The notes beneath the pieces were generated by a model that was not told the DNA's origin, searched no databases, and worked only from the letters and a program-made list of their open reading frames with translations. Both the position numbers and the translations under genes were made by a program. Shown here piece after piece: positions 56,254 to 64,000 of a DNA stretch of 64,000 nucleotides (positions within the stretch are counted from its first letter, which is position 1; each line of letters begins with the position of its first letter). The DNA comes from Martelella radicis (lineage in GTDB: Bacteria > Pseudomonadota > Alphaproteobacteria > Rhizobiales > Rhizobiaceae): contig NZ_JACIDZ010000016.1 of assembly GCF_014196625.1 (NCBI RefSeq), positions 46,437-110,436 on the forward strand, read 5' to 3'.

Positions 56254-56469
56254 ATGGCCGAAACTGGCACCGTGAAATTTTTCAATACCGATAAAGGCTA
56301 CGGCTTCATCAAGCCGGACAATGGCGGCGCGGATATCTTTGTCCATATCTCCGCCGTGCAGTCTTCCGGCCTGACCGGACTGACGGAAAACCAGAAAGTC
56401 AGCTACGACACCGAGCCGGACCGTCGCGGCAAGGGCCCGAAAGCGGTCAACCTGCAGGTTACGGAATAA
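56254..56469 (+). CDS. cspA: Cold-shock protein, CspA family
   Basis: The 71-residue OB-fold protein binds single-stranded RNA and DNA. RNP1 KGYGFI is at residues 14-19 and RNP2 DIFVHIS at 27-33. The rest matches the short CspA family of rhizobia. The ATG is preceded by a weak AAGGACC site. Confidence 0.93.
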   Translation: MAETGTVKFFNTDKGYGFIKPDNGGADIFVHISAVQSSGLTGLTENQKVSYDTEPDRRGKGPKAVNLQVTE

Positions 56470-56903
56470 GTTTCTCCGGCCCTTGCGCCGGAAGCTGCGC
56501 CGAAGGTCCTGCCTTCGGCCTGCAAGACATGCACAGGCGCTTCGAGAAGCGGCGCCTGGGCTTTTGGGCTCTCCGCACGCACGAGGGAGCCGTCGTTTTC
56601 TCCGCTGGCCATGGCCCCATGCGGGGAATGCCTTTCGGCGCTTGCCGGACGCGCGAGTGCCGCTCGCTCCGGTCTTTGCCTCTCCTCCTCGCCCCCTTCA
56701 AGAGAACGCCGGCCAAGGCGAGACGGACAAGCGCGAGCTTGCCGATCAGAATCATCAAGTCGAGAATTCTGGCGCCGTCCATCCATCGATTTGCTCCGCG
56801 CCGTAGTGGAGCGACCATTTTCGCACCAACGCCGAACGGTTAAGCGCGAAAAACCCGGCCTTTCGGTCGCGTTTACCCTGTCGACAAACCCGTCCCCTTC
56901 GAA

Positions 56904-57054
56904 CGTCATCCTCGGGCTTGTCCCAGGGATCTATCCACTACTCCGCACGGACGGCGTTGGCGGCCCGTAATAGTTCGTTTAAAATGATATTTTGCCCGAT
57001 ACGTTTGTCGTTTCGATACGTGCTTGGACCCTCGGGACAAGCCCGAGGGTGACG
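56904..57054. repeat. Palindromic intergenic repeat element (copy 3)
   Basis: CGTCATCCTCGGGCTTGTCC at the left is mirrored by GGACAAGCCCGAGGGTGACG at the right, with about 110 unrelated bases between. It is the same type of paired palindrome as at 18650 and 45929. Confidence 0.78.
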
Positions 57055-57083
57055 AAAGAGAGCGGGGTTTTCTTGGTCAGTAG

Positions 57084-57112
57084 ACAAAAACCCGGCCTTT
57101 CGACCGGGTTCT
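57084..57112 (-). terminator. Rho-independent terminator of rpoD
   Basis: The stem AACCCGG / CCGGGTT with an 8-base loop is followed on the minus strand by a five-T run (complement of 57086-57090). It lies just after the rpoD stop at 57140. Confidence 0.85.
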
Positions 57113-57139
57113 CATCATTCTCAAACCGACATCCGCCGA

Positions 57140-59194
57140 TCAGCTATCCAGGAAGCTCCTGAGCTTGCGGCTGCGGCTCGGGTGTTTCAGCTTCCTCAGC
57201 GCCTTGGCCTCGATCTGGCGGATACGTTCGCGGGTGACCGAGAACTGCTGGCCAACCTCTTCGAGCGTGTGGTCGGTGTTCATGCCGATGCCGAAGCGCA
57301 TGCGCAGCACGCGTTCCTCGCGCGGCGTCAGCGATGCCAGAACGCGGGTCGTGGTCTCGCGCAGGTTCGCCTGAATGGCCGCGTCGATCGGCAGAAGCGC
57401 GTTCTTGTCCTCGATAAAATCGCCGAGATGCGAATCTTCCTCGTCGCCCACGGGCGTTTCGAGCGAGATCGGCTCCTTGGCGATCTTCAGCACCTTGCGG
57501 ACCTTTTCGAGCGGCATGGAGAGCTTTTCGGAAAGCTCCTCCGGCGTCGGTTCCCGGCCGATCTCGTGCAGCATCTGGCGCGAGGTGCGGACGATCTTGT
57601 TGATCGTCTCGATCATGTGCACCGGAATACGGATCGTGCGGGCCTGGTCGGCGATCGAGCGGGTGATCGCCTGCCGGATCCACCATGTGGCATAGGTCGA
57701 GAACTTGTAGCCGCGGCGGTACTCGAACTTGTCCACCGCCTTCATCAGGCCGATATTGCCTTCCTGGATGAGGTCGAGGAACTGCAAGCCGCGATTGGTG
57801 TATTTCTTCGCGATCGAGATCACCAGACGGAGGTTGGCTTCCACCATCTCCTTCTTGGCGATGCGCGCCTCGCGCTCACCCTTCTTGACCATGTGAACGA
57901 TGCGGCGGAACTCGGCGATCGAGATGCCGGTTTCGGTCGCAAGGCTCTGTATCTCGCTCCGGAGCGCCTTGATGTCGGCGCCATCCTGGCTGGCGAATTC
58001 CTTCCAGCCCTTGCCGGAAAGATTGCCGATCGACTTCATCCAGTTCGGATCAAGCTCGGCGCCGTGATAATGCTGCAGGAAGTCATCGCGCGAAACGCCG
58101 CGCTGGGTCGCCTTGCGCAACAGCTTGCCCTCGTTTTCGACGAGACGCTTGTTGATGTCGTAGAGCTGTTCGACCAGGAGGTCGATGCGGTTCTGGTTGA
58201 GCGACAGCGACTTCACCGCCGTGATCAGCCCTTCCTTCAGCTCCTTGTAGCGGCGCTCCTGAGCATTGGTCAGCGTGCCGGAAGCGGCAAGACGCGCTTC
58301 CACCTGCTGGTCCTGCAGCTTCCTGAGCTTGGTATAGGTCTCGGCGATCAGGTCGAGCGTTTCCATGACCTGTGGACGCAGTTCCGCTTCCATGGCGGCC
58401 AGGGACAGGTTGGATTCGTCCTCTTCGTCCTCGTCTTCTTCCGGCTGCACGCCTTCGCCGCCGACATCGGTAACGTCGTCGGAGCGTTTCTTGCGGGCCT
58501 GTTCCTTTTCCTCGGCCTTCTTGCGGTCGGCCTCGATCTTTTCCGGGCTCTGGAACTGCGGCGCAGCCTTGGCCTCGGGACCGGAATAGGTGGTTTCCAG
58601 ATCGATGATCTCGCGAAGAAGCGTCGTACCCTCGTTCAGCTCGTCGCGCCAAATGATCAGCGCCTGGAAGGTCAGCGGGCTTTCGCAAAGGCCGGCAATC
58701 ATCGTTTCGCGGCCGGATTCGATCCGCTTGGCGATCGCGATCTCGCCTTCGCGCGACAGAAGCTCGACCGAACCCATTTCGCGCAGATACATGCGCACCG
58801 GATCATCTGTCCGGTCGGTCGGTTCCTTCTTTTTGGTCTGCGCTACGGCCGTTCCGGTCGTCGTCGCGACTTCCGTGCTGTCGCTTTCGGAATTGCTGTC
58901 GTCATCCGAACTGTTGTCGCTTTCGCTGTCGTTATCGTTGTCGACCTCGTCCTCATCCTCAATCACGTTGATGCCCATGTCGGACAGCATCGCCATCGTG
59001 TCCTCGATCTGCTCGGAGGTCACTTCGGAGGACGGCAGGACGGAATTCAGCTCGTCCATGGTCACATAGCCGCGCTTCTTGGCGGCCTTGATCATCTTCT
59101 TGACGGCATCATCGGAAAGGTCCAGAAGAGGGCCGTCGGTTCCGCCTTCGCGTTCGGTTTCGGCTTCTTCGTTTTCCTTGACTTTTGTTGCCAT
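57140..59194 (-). CDS. rpoD: RNA polymerase sigma factor RpoD (sigma-70)
   Basis: The 684-residue housekeeping sigma factor has region 1.1 ([20 protein letters not shown]), region 2 ([20 protein letters not shown], then [20 protein letters not shown]), region 3 and region 4.2 ([20 protein letters not shown]). A long acidic Asp/Ser/Glu tract fills residues about 79-108 between region 1.1 and 1.2, and another acidic insert with EDEDEEDES lies near residue 240, as in rhizobial sigma factors. Downstream neighbour is a terminator; dnaG lies upstream on the same strand. Confidence 0.97.
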   Translation of the reverse strand: MATKVKENEEAETEREGGTDGPLLDLSDDAVKKMIKAAKKRGYVTMDELNSVLPSSEVTSEQIEDTMAMLSDMGINVIEDEDEVDNDNDSESDNSSDDDSNSESDSTEVATTTGTAVAQTKKKEPTDRTDDPVRMYLREMGSVELLSREGEIAIAKRIESGRETMIAGLCESPLTFQALIIWRDELNEGTTLLREIIDLETTYSGPEAKAAPQFQSPEKIEADRKKAEEKEQARKKRSDDVTDVGGEGVQPEEDEDEEDESNLSLAAMEAELRPQVMETLDLIAETYTKLRKLQDQQVEARLAASGTLTNAQERRYKELKEGLITAVKSLSLNQNRIDLLVEQLYDINKRLVENEGKLLRKATQRGVSRDDFLQHYHGAELDPNWMKSIGNLSGKGWKEFASQDGADIKALRSEIQSLATETGISIAEFRRIVHMVKKGEREARIAKKEMVEANLRLVISIAKKYTNRGLQFLDLIQEGNIGLMKAVDKFEYRRGYKFSTYATWWIRQAITRSIADQARTIRIPVHMIETINKIVRTSRQMLHEIGREPTPEELSEKLSMPLEKVRKVLKIAKEPISLETPVGDEEDSHLGDFIEDKNALLPIDAAIQANLRETTTRVLASLTPREERVLRMRFGIGMNTDHTLEEVGQQFSVTRERIRQIEAKALRKLKHPSRSRKLRSFLDS

Positions 59195-59624
59195 AGATTT
59201 TGTTTCCCTGACGCTTAATGCCGTTATTCCACAGCGGCATTACCGGCAAATGATTAAGGACCCTTTGAGAGGGCCCGAACGAGCCGGCTTTCAAAACTTC
59301 AACCATGAACAGGACAGAATTCACCGTCGCGGAGCCTGTCACCCCGGGTGAACACTGTCCAGATCATGAAATTGCGCTGCGTTGTGCCATTCAAACTGGT
59401 GATTCCCAGATTTTCGCCATCCGTCAAGCGTCAAAACGGGTATCGCGCGATTTCATATCGTAAATGCGCTCCAAAAGCCACCCGCGTGACGCTTCTTGCG
59501 ATGTCCGGACCGATGCAGCCTTCCTGACGGCCCGCGAGACTACATTTAGAACGAAGTGGGGGAAATACAAGTACCACCGCTCCTTCCGGTTTAGAATCGC
59601 GAAAAGCAACACCACCGCCGCTTG
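59195..59624. other. Intergenic region dnaG to rpoD
   Basis: These 430 bases separate the dnaG stop from the rpoD start on the same strand, so rpoD probably has its own promoter here. No gene or strong hairpin is seen. Confidence 0.6.
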
Positions 59625-61580
59625 CTACCCCGTCGCGCCGGAGCGCCCGCCGCGCCCCGACATCAGCCCGAAACCCTCGATTTCCGCTTCCTGGTTGTCG
59701 ATCCGGCTGATTTCGTTCTGCACGGTGATCAATGCCGGCATCAGTTCCTCCAGAAGCTCCAGATTGCCTTCCTCCGTAGCCTCGCCGATCTCGCGCTCGA
59801 TCTCTGCCTTCTGGCGGGCTAGCGAGCGGGCGCGGTTATGCAGCGACAGCGCCTGGCGATAGACCTCACGCACATCCTCAAGCGCCGCGTCCGGCCCGGC
59901 GATCCAGCTTACATTTCGGCTAACATGGTTCTTGAGCTGATTGATCAGCGCACCGAAGCCCGCATCCTCAAGCCGCTGGCGAAGCCGTTCGCGACCGGCA
60001 TCAGGCCTGGAGGCCTCGGCGAGAAAGGCCGGCCAGAAGGCCCGCATCTCGGCCGCGTCGAAGGACAGCGCTGCGATGCTGTCGAAATCCTCGCGCGCCA
60101 GTTCCGGGTGGGTCAGAAGGCAAAACACAAGCTGGCATTCCCGGAAAGTCAGCGTGGCGCCGGCCAAACGGAAACTTGCAAGCGGCGAGCGCGAAAGCCT
60201 TTCGGAAGGCGAGAAACCGCCCGTCCGTTGTGCCTCCAAGCCCCTGCCCCGGGCGCCTTTCGGCGGAAAACCGCCGCCGCGCGGGCCGCCGCGAAAACGC
60301 TGATAGAGCCGGTTGCGAAAATCCTGCTGATAGTGGCGGCGCACATTCTCGTCGCCGATGGTCTGCACAAGCGTGTTGATCCGCGCCTCGATCGCCGCGC
60401 GCCGTTCGGGCGTGGCGTTGTCGTCCTGGCCCGCCTCGCGCTCGAACACGGTGTCGGCAAGCGGACGCGCCTGACGCATGATCTGCTCGAACGCCTGCCT
60501 GCCGCCCTCGCGCACCAGATCATCCGGGTCCTTGCCCTCCGGCAGATAGGCGAACTTCAGCGAATGGCCGGGCTTCAGCAGCGGCAGGGCGACACCCGCG
60601 GCGCGATCGGCGGCGCGCTGGCCGGCGCTATCGCCGTCAAAGCAGAGCACCGGTTCGCTGGTCATGCGCCAGAGAAGCTGAAGCTGGTTTTCCGTCAGCG
60701 CCGTGCCAAGCGGCGCCACTGCGTTCTCGATGCCGGCCTGATGCAGGGCGATCACGTCCATATAGCCTTCGACGGCGATCACCGTGCCGGCGCCGTCCGC
60801 GCCAGAAAGCGCACGCCGCGCCCGGGCGAAGTTGAACAGCACATTGCCCTTGTGGAACAGTTCGGTCTCGTTGGAATTCAGGTATTTCGCCAGCGCATCG
60901 GGCCGCATGGCACGGCCACCGAAGGCGATCACCTTTTCACGCGAGGACAGGATCGGAAACATGATCCGGTCTCGGAAACGGTCATAGGAAACGGCGATGT
61001 CCGGCCCGTGGACGACGAGGCCGCAGGCCTCGATCTCCTGCCTTTCAACGCCCTTGGCGGCCAGGAATTCCTTCAGCGCATTGCGGCTTTCCGGCGCATA
61101 GCCGAGCCGGAACGTATCGATCGTGCGCGCGGAGAGCCCGCGTTCGCGCAGATAGGCCCTTGCCTTCGCGCCATCGCTCGCCTGCAGCCGATCCTGGAAG
61201 AAGGCGGCCGCAAGCTCCATCACATCGATCAGCGTGCGGCGCTTCTCCTCGCGCTTTTCGGCCTGAGGGTCCATCGCCGGCATTGGCACGCCCGCCATAT
61301 CGGCGATGCGCTGCACGGCTTCGGGAAAGCTCATGCTGTCGAGATCGGTCAGAAAGCGGAAATGATCGCCGGAGACCCCGCAACCGAAGCAGTGGTAACG
61401 ACCCTTGCGGTCCTCGCAGTGGAAGCTCGGCGTCTTCTCCCCGTGGAAGGGACAGCAGGCCCAGTAGTCGCCGCGCCCCGCATTGGTCTTCTTGCGGTCC
61501 CAGGAGACACGCTGGCCAATGACGCTCGAAATCGGCACTCGATCGCGAATTTCATCCAGAAATGATGGCGGAAAGCGCAT
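59625..61580 (-). CDS. dnaG: DNA primase DnaG
   Basis: The 651-residue primase makes RNA primers for replication. It has the N-terminal zinc motif CPFH (43-46) and CFGC (64-67), the Toprim domain (VEGYMDVIALHQAGIENAVA) and a C-terminal helicase-binding region. ATG 61580 fits the family start MRFPPSFLDEIRDRV. It is transcribed ahead of rpoD, and follows the yqeY gene on the same strand, the conserved macromolecular-synthesis order. Confidence 0.96.
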   Translation of the reverse strand: MRFPPSFLDEIRDRVPISSVIGQRVSWDRKKTNAGRGDYWACCPFHGEKTPSFHCEDRKGRYHCFGCGVSGDHFRFLTDLDSMSFPEAVQRIADMAGVPMPAMDPQAEKREEKRRTLIDVMELAAAFFQDRLQASDGAKARAYLRERGLSARTIDTFRLGYAPESRNALKEFLAAKGVERQEIEACGLVVHGPDIAVSYDRFRDRIMFPILSSREKVIAFGGRAMRPDALAKYLNSNETELFHKGNVLFNFARARRALSGADGAGTVIAVEGYMDVIALHQAGIENAVAPLGTALTENQLQLLWRMTSEPVLCFDGDSAGQRAADRAAGVALPLLKPGHSLKFAYLPEGKDPDDLVREGGRQAFEQIMRQARPLADTVFEREAGQDDNATPERRAAIEARINTLVQTIGDENVRRHYQQDFRNRLYQRFRGGPRGGGFPPKGARGRGLEAQRTGGFSPSERLSRSPLASFRLAGATLTFRECQLVFCLLTHPELAREDFDSIAALSFDAAEMRAFWPAFLAEASRPDAGRERLRQRLEDAGFGALINQLKNHVSRNVSWIAGPDAALEDVREVYRQALSLHNRARSLARQKAEIEREIGEATEEGNLELLEELMPALITVQNEISRIDNQEAEIEGFGLMSGRGGRSGATG

Positions 61581-61668
61581 CTGGCCCTCGTTTGCGCGGG
61601 CAGGGCTGACTGCCTGCGGATGAACAGCTTATGGCGCGGCGCACATGCCGCGGCACCATCAACGCGGG

Positions 61669-61698
61669 TTATCCTCCATATCCACGGAGTTATCCACA
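61669..61698. promoter_or_regulatory. DnaA-box cluster upstream of dnaG
   Basis: One perfect DnaA box TTATCCACA (61690-61698) and two 7-of-9 matches in the same orientation, TTATCCTCC (61669-61677) and ATATCCACG (61678-61686), lie within 30 bases, 90-118 bases before the dnaG start. DnaA is known to regulate genes as well as initiate replication; a dnaG link is plausible. Chance matches cannot be excluded for the weaker two. Confidence 0.5.
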
Positions 61699-61715
61699 GC
61701 CCTGGAGCGCGGTTC

Positions 61716-62168
61716 TTATTTCAGCATTTCCTTGACGACGCCGGACGCCTTGGAGAAATCCATCTGGCCGGAATAACGGTCCTTCAGCGTCTCGATGCAC
61801 TTGCCCATATCGCGCAGGCCCTGGGCGCCGGTTTCTTCAACGACGGAGGCGCAGACCTCGCGAATCTTTTCCTCGGGCAATTGCGCCGGCAGGAATTCGC
61901 GGATCACGGCCATTTCCTCGCGTTCCTGGGCGGCAAGGTCATGACGGCCCTTCTCTTCGTAGAGACGGGATGATTCCTTGCGCTGCTTCAACATTTTCAG
62001 CAGTATCTGCCCGATATCATCGTCGCTGACGGGATCCCTCCCGCTGGCGCGATGGGCAAGGTCACGGTCCTTGATGGCGGCATGAACCAGCCGCAGCGTG
62101 CAAAAACGAACCGGATCGTCGGCTTTCGAGCTATCTTTGAGTGCAAGTGCGAGTTTGTCGCGCAACAT
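61716..62168 (-). CDS. yqeY: GatB/YqeY domain-containing protein
   Basis: The 150-residue protein is of the YqeY/GatB-C-terminal type (ILLKMLKQRKESSRLYEEKG, IREFLPAQLPEEKI and a C-terminal FSKASGVVKEMLK). The family is related to the tail domain of GatB in the tRNA amidotransferase; its role is unproven, although it is often found in this macromolecular synthesis cluster. ATG 62168 has AGGAGTAGG upstream. Confidence 0.88.
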   Translation of the reverse strand: MLRDKLALALKDSSKADDPVRFCTLRLVHAAIKDRDLAHRASGRDPVSDDDIGQILLKMLKQRKESSRLYEEKGRHDLAAQEREEMAVIREFLPAQLPEEKIREVCASVVEETGAQGLRDMGKCIETLKDRYSGQMDFSKASGVVKEMLK

Positions 62169-62507
62169 CAACCTACTCCTGGCAACGCCAGTTTTTTTGA
62201 GAACCTTCGCCGACACATGTCGACAAGCGGCGGCGTTTACCGAAAACGAGGACTGCGATCAAATTAAAAAACGGGCTCGTCATATAATTTGAGCAGATGC
62301 CACAAGTCTGCACCGAGAGCAATTGACCCGCAAGCAGCGTTTGACTATTTTCCCGCGACCGCATCAAAAAAAGGTCTGCCCGTCTCTCTGACCACCGGCG
62401 TCTCGCCGGACCGAAGAGTGAACCCGTTCGTGCGGGTCATATATAAGCGCAGGGCAGGCCTCGTTCAATCGGCCATGAGGCCGGCGAGGAACACGACAAG
62501 GATTAAG
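62169..62507. other. Divergent intergenic region yqeY to carA
   Basis: The 339 bases must contain the promoters of both genes. The part from about 62200 to 62370 is AT-richer. No riboswitch or attenuator could be recognised with confidence in front of carA. Confidence 0.55.
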
Positions 62508-63716
62508 ATGACGACCTCCTCCGCATGGATGACTGAAAAGCCGACGGCCGTTCTGGTTCTGGCCGACGGCACGGCGATTTTCGGCAAGGGTATCGGCGCA
62601 ACGGGCCGTGTGCAGGCGGAAGTCTGCTTCAACACGGCGCTGACCGGCTACCAGGAAATCCTCACCGATCCGTCCTATCTCGGGCAGATCGTGACCTTCA
62701 CCTTCCCCCATATCGGCAATATCGGCGCCAATGGCGAGGATATCGAGGACCTGACGCCGGCGGCCCGCCGCGGCGCGGTGGGCACGATCTTCAAGGCCGA
62801 CATCACCCAGCCGTCGAGCTACCGTTCGGCCGGCCATCTCGACGCCTGGCTGAAGGCGCGCGGCATTATCGGCCTCTCGGGCATCGATACCCGTGCGCTG
62901 ACGGCGTGGATTCGCGAGCACGGCGCGCCGAACGCGGTGATCGCCCATGATCCCGACGGCAATTTCGACCTCGATGCGCTGAAGGCGGAAGCCAAGGCCT
63001 GGGGCGGGCTCGAGGGCCTTGACCTCGCCGTCGTCGCCACCTCCGGCCAGTCCTCCCGATGGGACGAGACGCCCTGGGTCTGGAACGAGGGTTATGGCAC
63101 GCTCGGCGAGGCGGATGCGAAATACCACATCGTCTGCATTGATTACGGCGTGAAGCGCAACATCCTGCGCCTGTTTGCCGGCCTTTCCTGCAAGGTCACC
63201 GTCGTGCCGGCGAAGACCTCGGCCGAGGACATTCTGGCGCTCACGCCCGACGGCGTGTTTCTCTCCAACGGTCCCGGCGACCCAGCGGCGACCGGCGAAT
63301 ATGCCGTGCCGGTCATCCGTAGCCTGATTGACAGCGGCCTGCCGGTCTTCGGCATCTGCCTCGGCCACCAGATGCTGGCGCTGGCGCTTGGGGCCAAGAC
63401 CGTGAAGATGCATCAGGGCCACCACGGCGCGAACCATCCGGTGAAGGACTACACCACGAACAAGGTCGAGATCGTTTCGATGAACCACGGCTTCGCGGTT
63501 GATTCGGCCTCGCTGCCGGACGGCGTCACCGAAACCCATGTCTCGCTGTTCGACGGCTCCAATTGCGGCATCTCGCTTGCCGGCAAGCCGGTCTTCTCCG
63601 TCCAGCATCACCCGGAAGCCTCTCCGGGCCCGCAGGACAGCCACTACCTCTTCCGCCGCTTCATCAATCTCGTGCGCGAGAAGAAGGGCGAGGCGCTTCT
63701 GGAAGAGCGCGCGTAA
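62508..63716 (+). CDS. carA: Carbamoyl-phosphate synthase small subunit
   Basis: The 402-residue glutamine amidotransferase subunit supplies ammonia to CarB for carbamoyl phosphate, used in pyrimidine and arginine synthesis. The N-terminal CPSase small-chain domain (ALTGYQEILTDPSYLGQIVT) and the class I GATase domain are clear; the nucleophile is Cys284 in GICLGHQM, with His/Glu in the HHPEASPGP end. ATG 62508 has AAGGA upstream. carB is not in the window. Confidence 0.96.
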   Translation: MTTSSAWMTEKPTAVLVLADGTAIFGKGIGATGRVQAEVCFNTALTGYQEILTDPSYLGQIVTFTFPHIGNIGANGEDIEDLTPAARRGAVGTIFKADITQPSSYRSAGHLDAWLKARGIIGLSGIDTRALTAWIREHGAPNAVIAHDPDGNFDLDALKAEAKAWGGLEGLDLAVVATSGQSSRWDETPWVWNEGYGTLGEADAKYHIVCIDYGVKRNILRLFAGLSCKVTVVPAKTSAEDILALTPDGVFLSNGPGDPAATGEYAVPVIRSLIDSGLPVFGICLGHQMLALALGAKTVKMHQGHHGANHPVKDYTTNKVEIVSMNHGFAVDSASLPDGVTETHVSLFDGSNCGISLAGKPVFSVQHHPEASPGPQDSHYLFRRFINLVREKKGEALLEERA

Positions 63717-63780
63717 GCGGCATCGGGTTCATTAAGTCCGAGGCGACAGACGTGATGCTCCTCGCCCCAGGACAAACCCT

Positions 63781-63811
63781 CGTCACCCCGGCCTTGAGCC
63801 GGGGTCCAGGG
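63781..63811. repeat. Single palindromic repeat end (solo copy)
   Basis: GTCACCCCGGCCTTGAGCCG with GGGTCCAGGG matches the end module of the palindromic elements at 18650, 45929 and 56904, but I cannot find its partner palindrome in the remaining bases. The other bases from 63717 to 64000 hold nothing that I can identify. Confidence 0.6.
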
Positions 63812-64000
63812 CCATGCGGGAAAACGTGGCGATTACTCCTGACGATCGCCGATATCCGAATGAAAATGATCCAGTGACGCGATCGCGCAAACGACGCGTT
63901 GCCAAGCCGCCCTGGCAACTGTATTGTTTTGTACCTGTTCAGGCTGGTTTGTACATGGTCTGATCTCTTAGCATTGCGTTTGCAAGGGTTAGGATTTTTC

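Larger units (their letters stand above)
56470..57139. other. Intergenic region cspA to rpoD
   Basis: The 670 bases hold a hairpin just after cspA (about 56532-56556, CAGGCGC/GCGCCTG) that may end its transcript, the palindromic repeat at 56904-57054 and the rpoD terminator. Open frames in it on both strands have no protein similarity and I do not call them. Confidence 0.6.

Noticed and set aside
56403..56909. A 168-codon minus-strand frame overlapping cspA
   Set aside because: It is antisense to a certain gene at one end and has no similarity or ribosome site.
57182..59218. A 678-codon open frame antisense to rpoD
   Set aside because: It mirrors the rpoD codons, has no ribosome site at its start and no protein family signature. 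rpoD itself is certain.
61669..61698. A replication origin near dnaG
   Set aside because: Only one perfect DnaA box exists, with no AT-rich unwinding region, no parAB, repABC, hemE or dnaA genes and no strand switch.

Overview
The window is a contiguous, gene-dense, GC-rich chromosomal segment of an alphaproteobacterium of the Hyphomicrobiales, most likely in or near the Rhizobiaceae. The evidence is a split HisG/HisZ enzyme with a neighbouring hisS, a chvE-gguA-gguB type sugar uptake operon, a glcD-glcE-glcF operon, a divergent oxyR/katA pair, a CIRCE-controlled groES-groEL operon, DUF1127 and DUF4186 proteins, and dispersed palindromic intergenic repeats of the rhizobial kind. The species cannot be fixed from this sequence. 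Almost all genes are housekeeping or core metabolic genes.

Layout: 1-1.2 kb holds the end of a heme/iron-siderophore ABC importer (hmuU fragment, hmuV). 1.2-5 kb holds RNA modification genes (rsmD, rluB, tadA), a GNAT acetyltransferase and a lipoprotein. 5.2-11.7 kb holds ileS, ribF, a HAD phosphatase and chrA on the minus strand. 11.9-15 kb holds groES-groEL and an outer-membrane beta-barrel protein. 15-21.1 kb holds a YciE-type ferritin-like protein, a YghU-type GST, hisG-hisZ and hisS; the hisS-hisZ interval carries about 1 kb of repeats and two broken copies of a VOC-family gene. 21.2-24.6 kb holds two 3-methyladenine glycosylase family genes flanking a lysR-yeiH pair. 24.7-28.7 kb holds an unusual beta-repeat membrane protein, oxyR and katA. 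28.8-38.5 kb holds regulators and single enzymes (AraC/SDR, LysR, DUF1127, NudK-like/DeoR, VOC, gshA, rsmE, NUDIX, DUF1328, LysR). 38.6-43 kb holds glycolate oxidase glcD-glcE-(membrane protein)-glcF. 43-46 kb holds DUF4186, an orphan UgpC-type ATPase and a LacI regulator. 46.1-51.5 kb holds a sugar ABC importer with two successive ChvE-like binding proteins. 51.9-56.5 kb holds tRNA-Arg(CCG), a ClpP-like-fold membrane protein, a PQQ-type sugar dehydrogenase, a DUF1176 protein and a cold-shock gene. 57-63.7 kb holds the macromolecular-synthesis cluster rpoD-dnaG-yqeY with divergent carA.

I found no CRISPR array, integrase, transposase, toxin-antitoxin pair or phage module, and no convincing undescribed multi-gene system. 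The most interesting signals are small: low-GC, rare-codon patches inside the insertion or editing domains of two aminoacyl-tRNA synthetases (ileS and hisS); a tandemly duplicated gene fragment with inverted repeats splitting the hisS-hisZG cluster; a 10-bp-phased TTTCGTG triple repeat in front of a DeoR gene; three DnaA-box-like 9-mers upstream of dnaG; and a cluster of palindromes between the chvE operon and tRNA-Arg.
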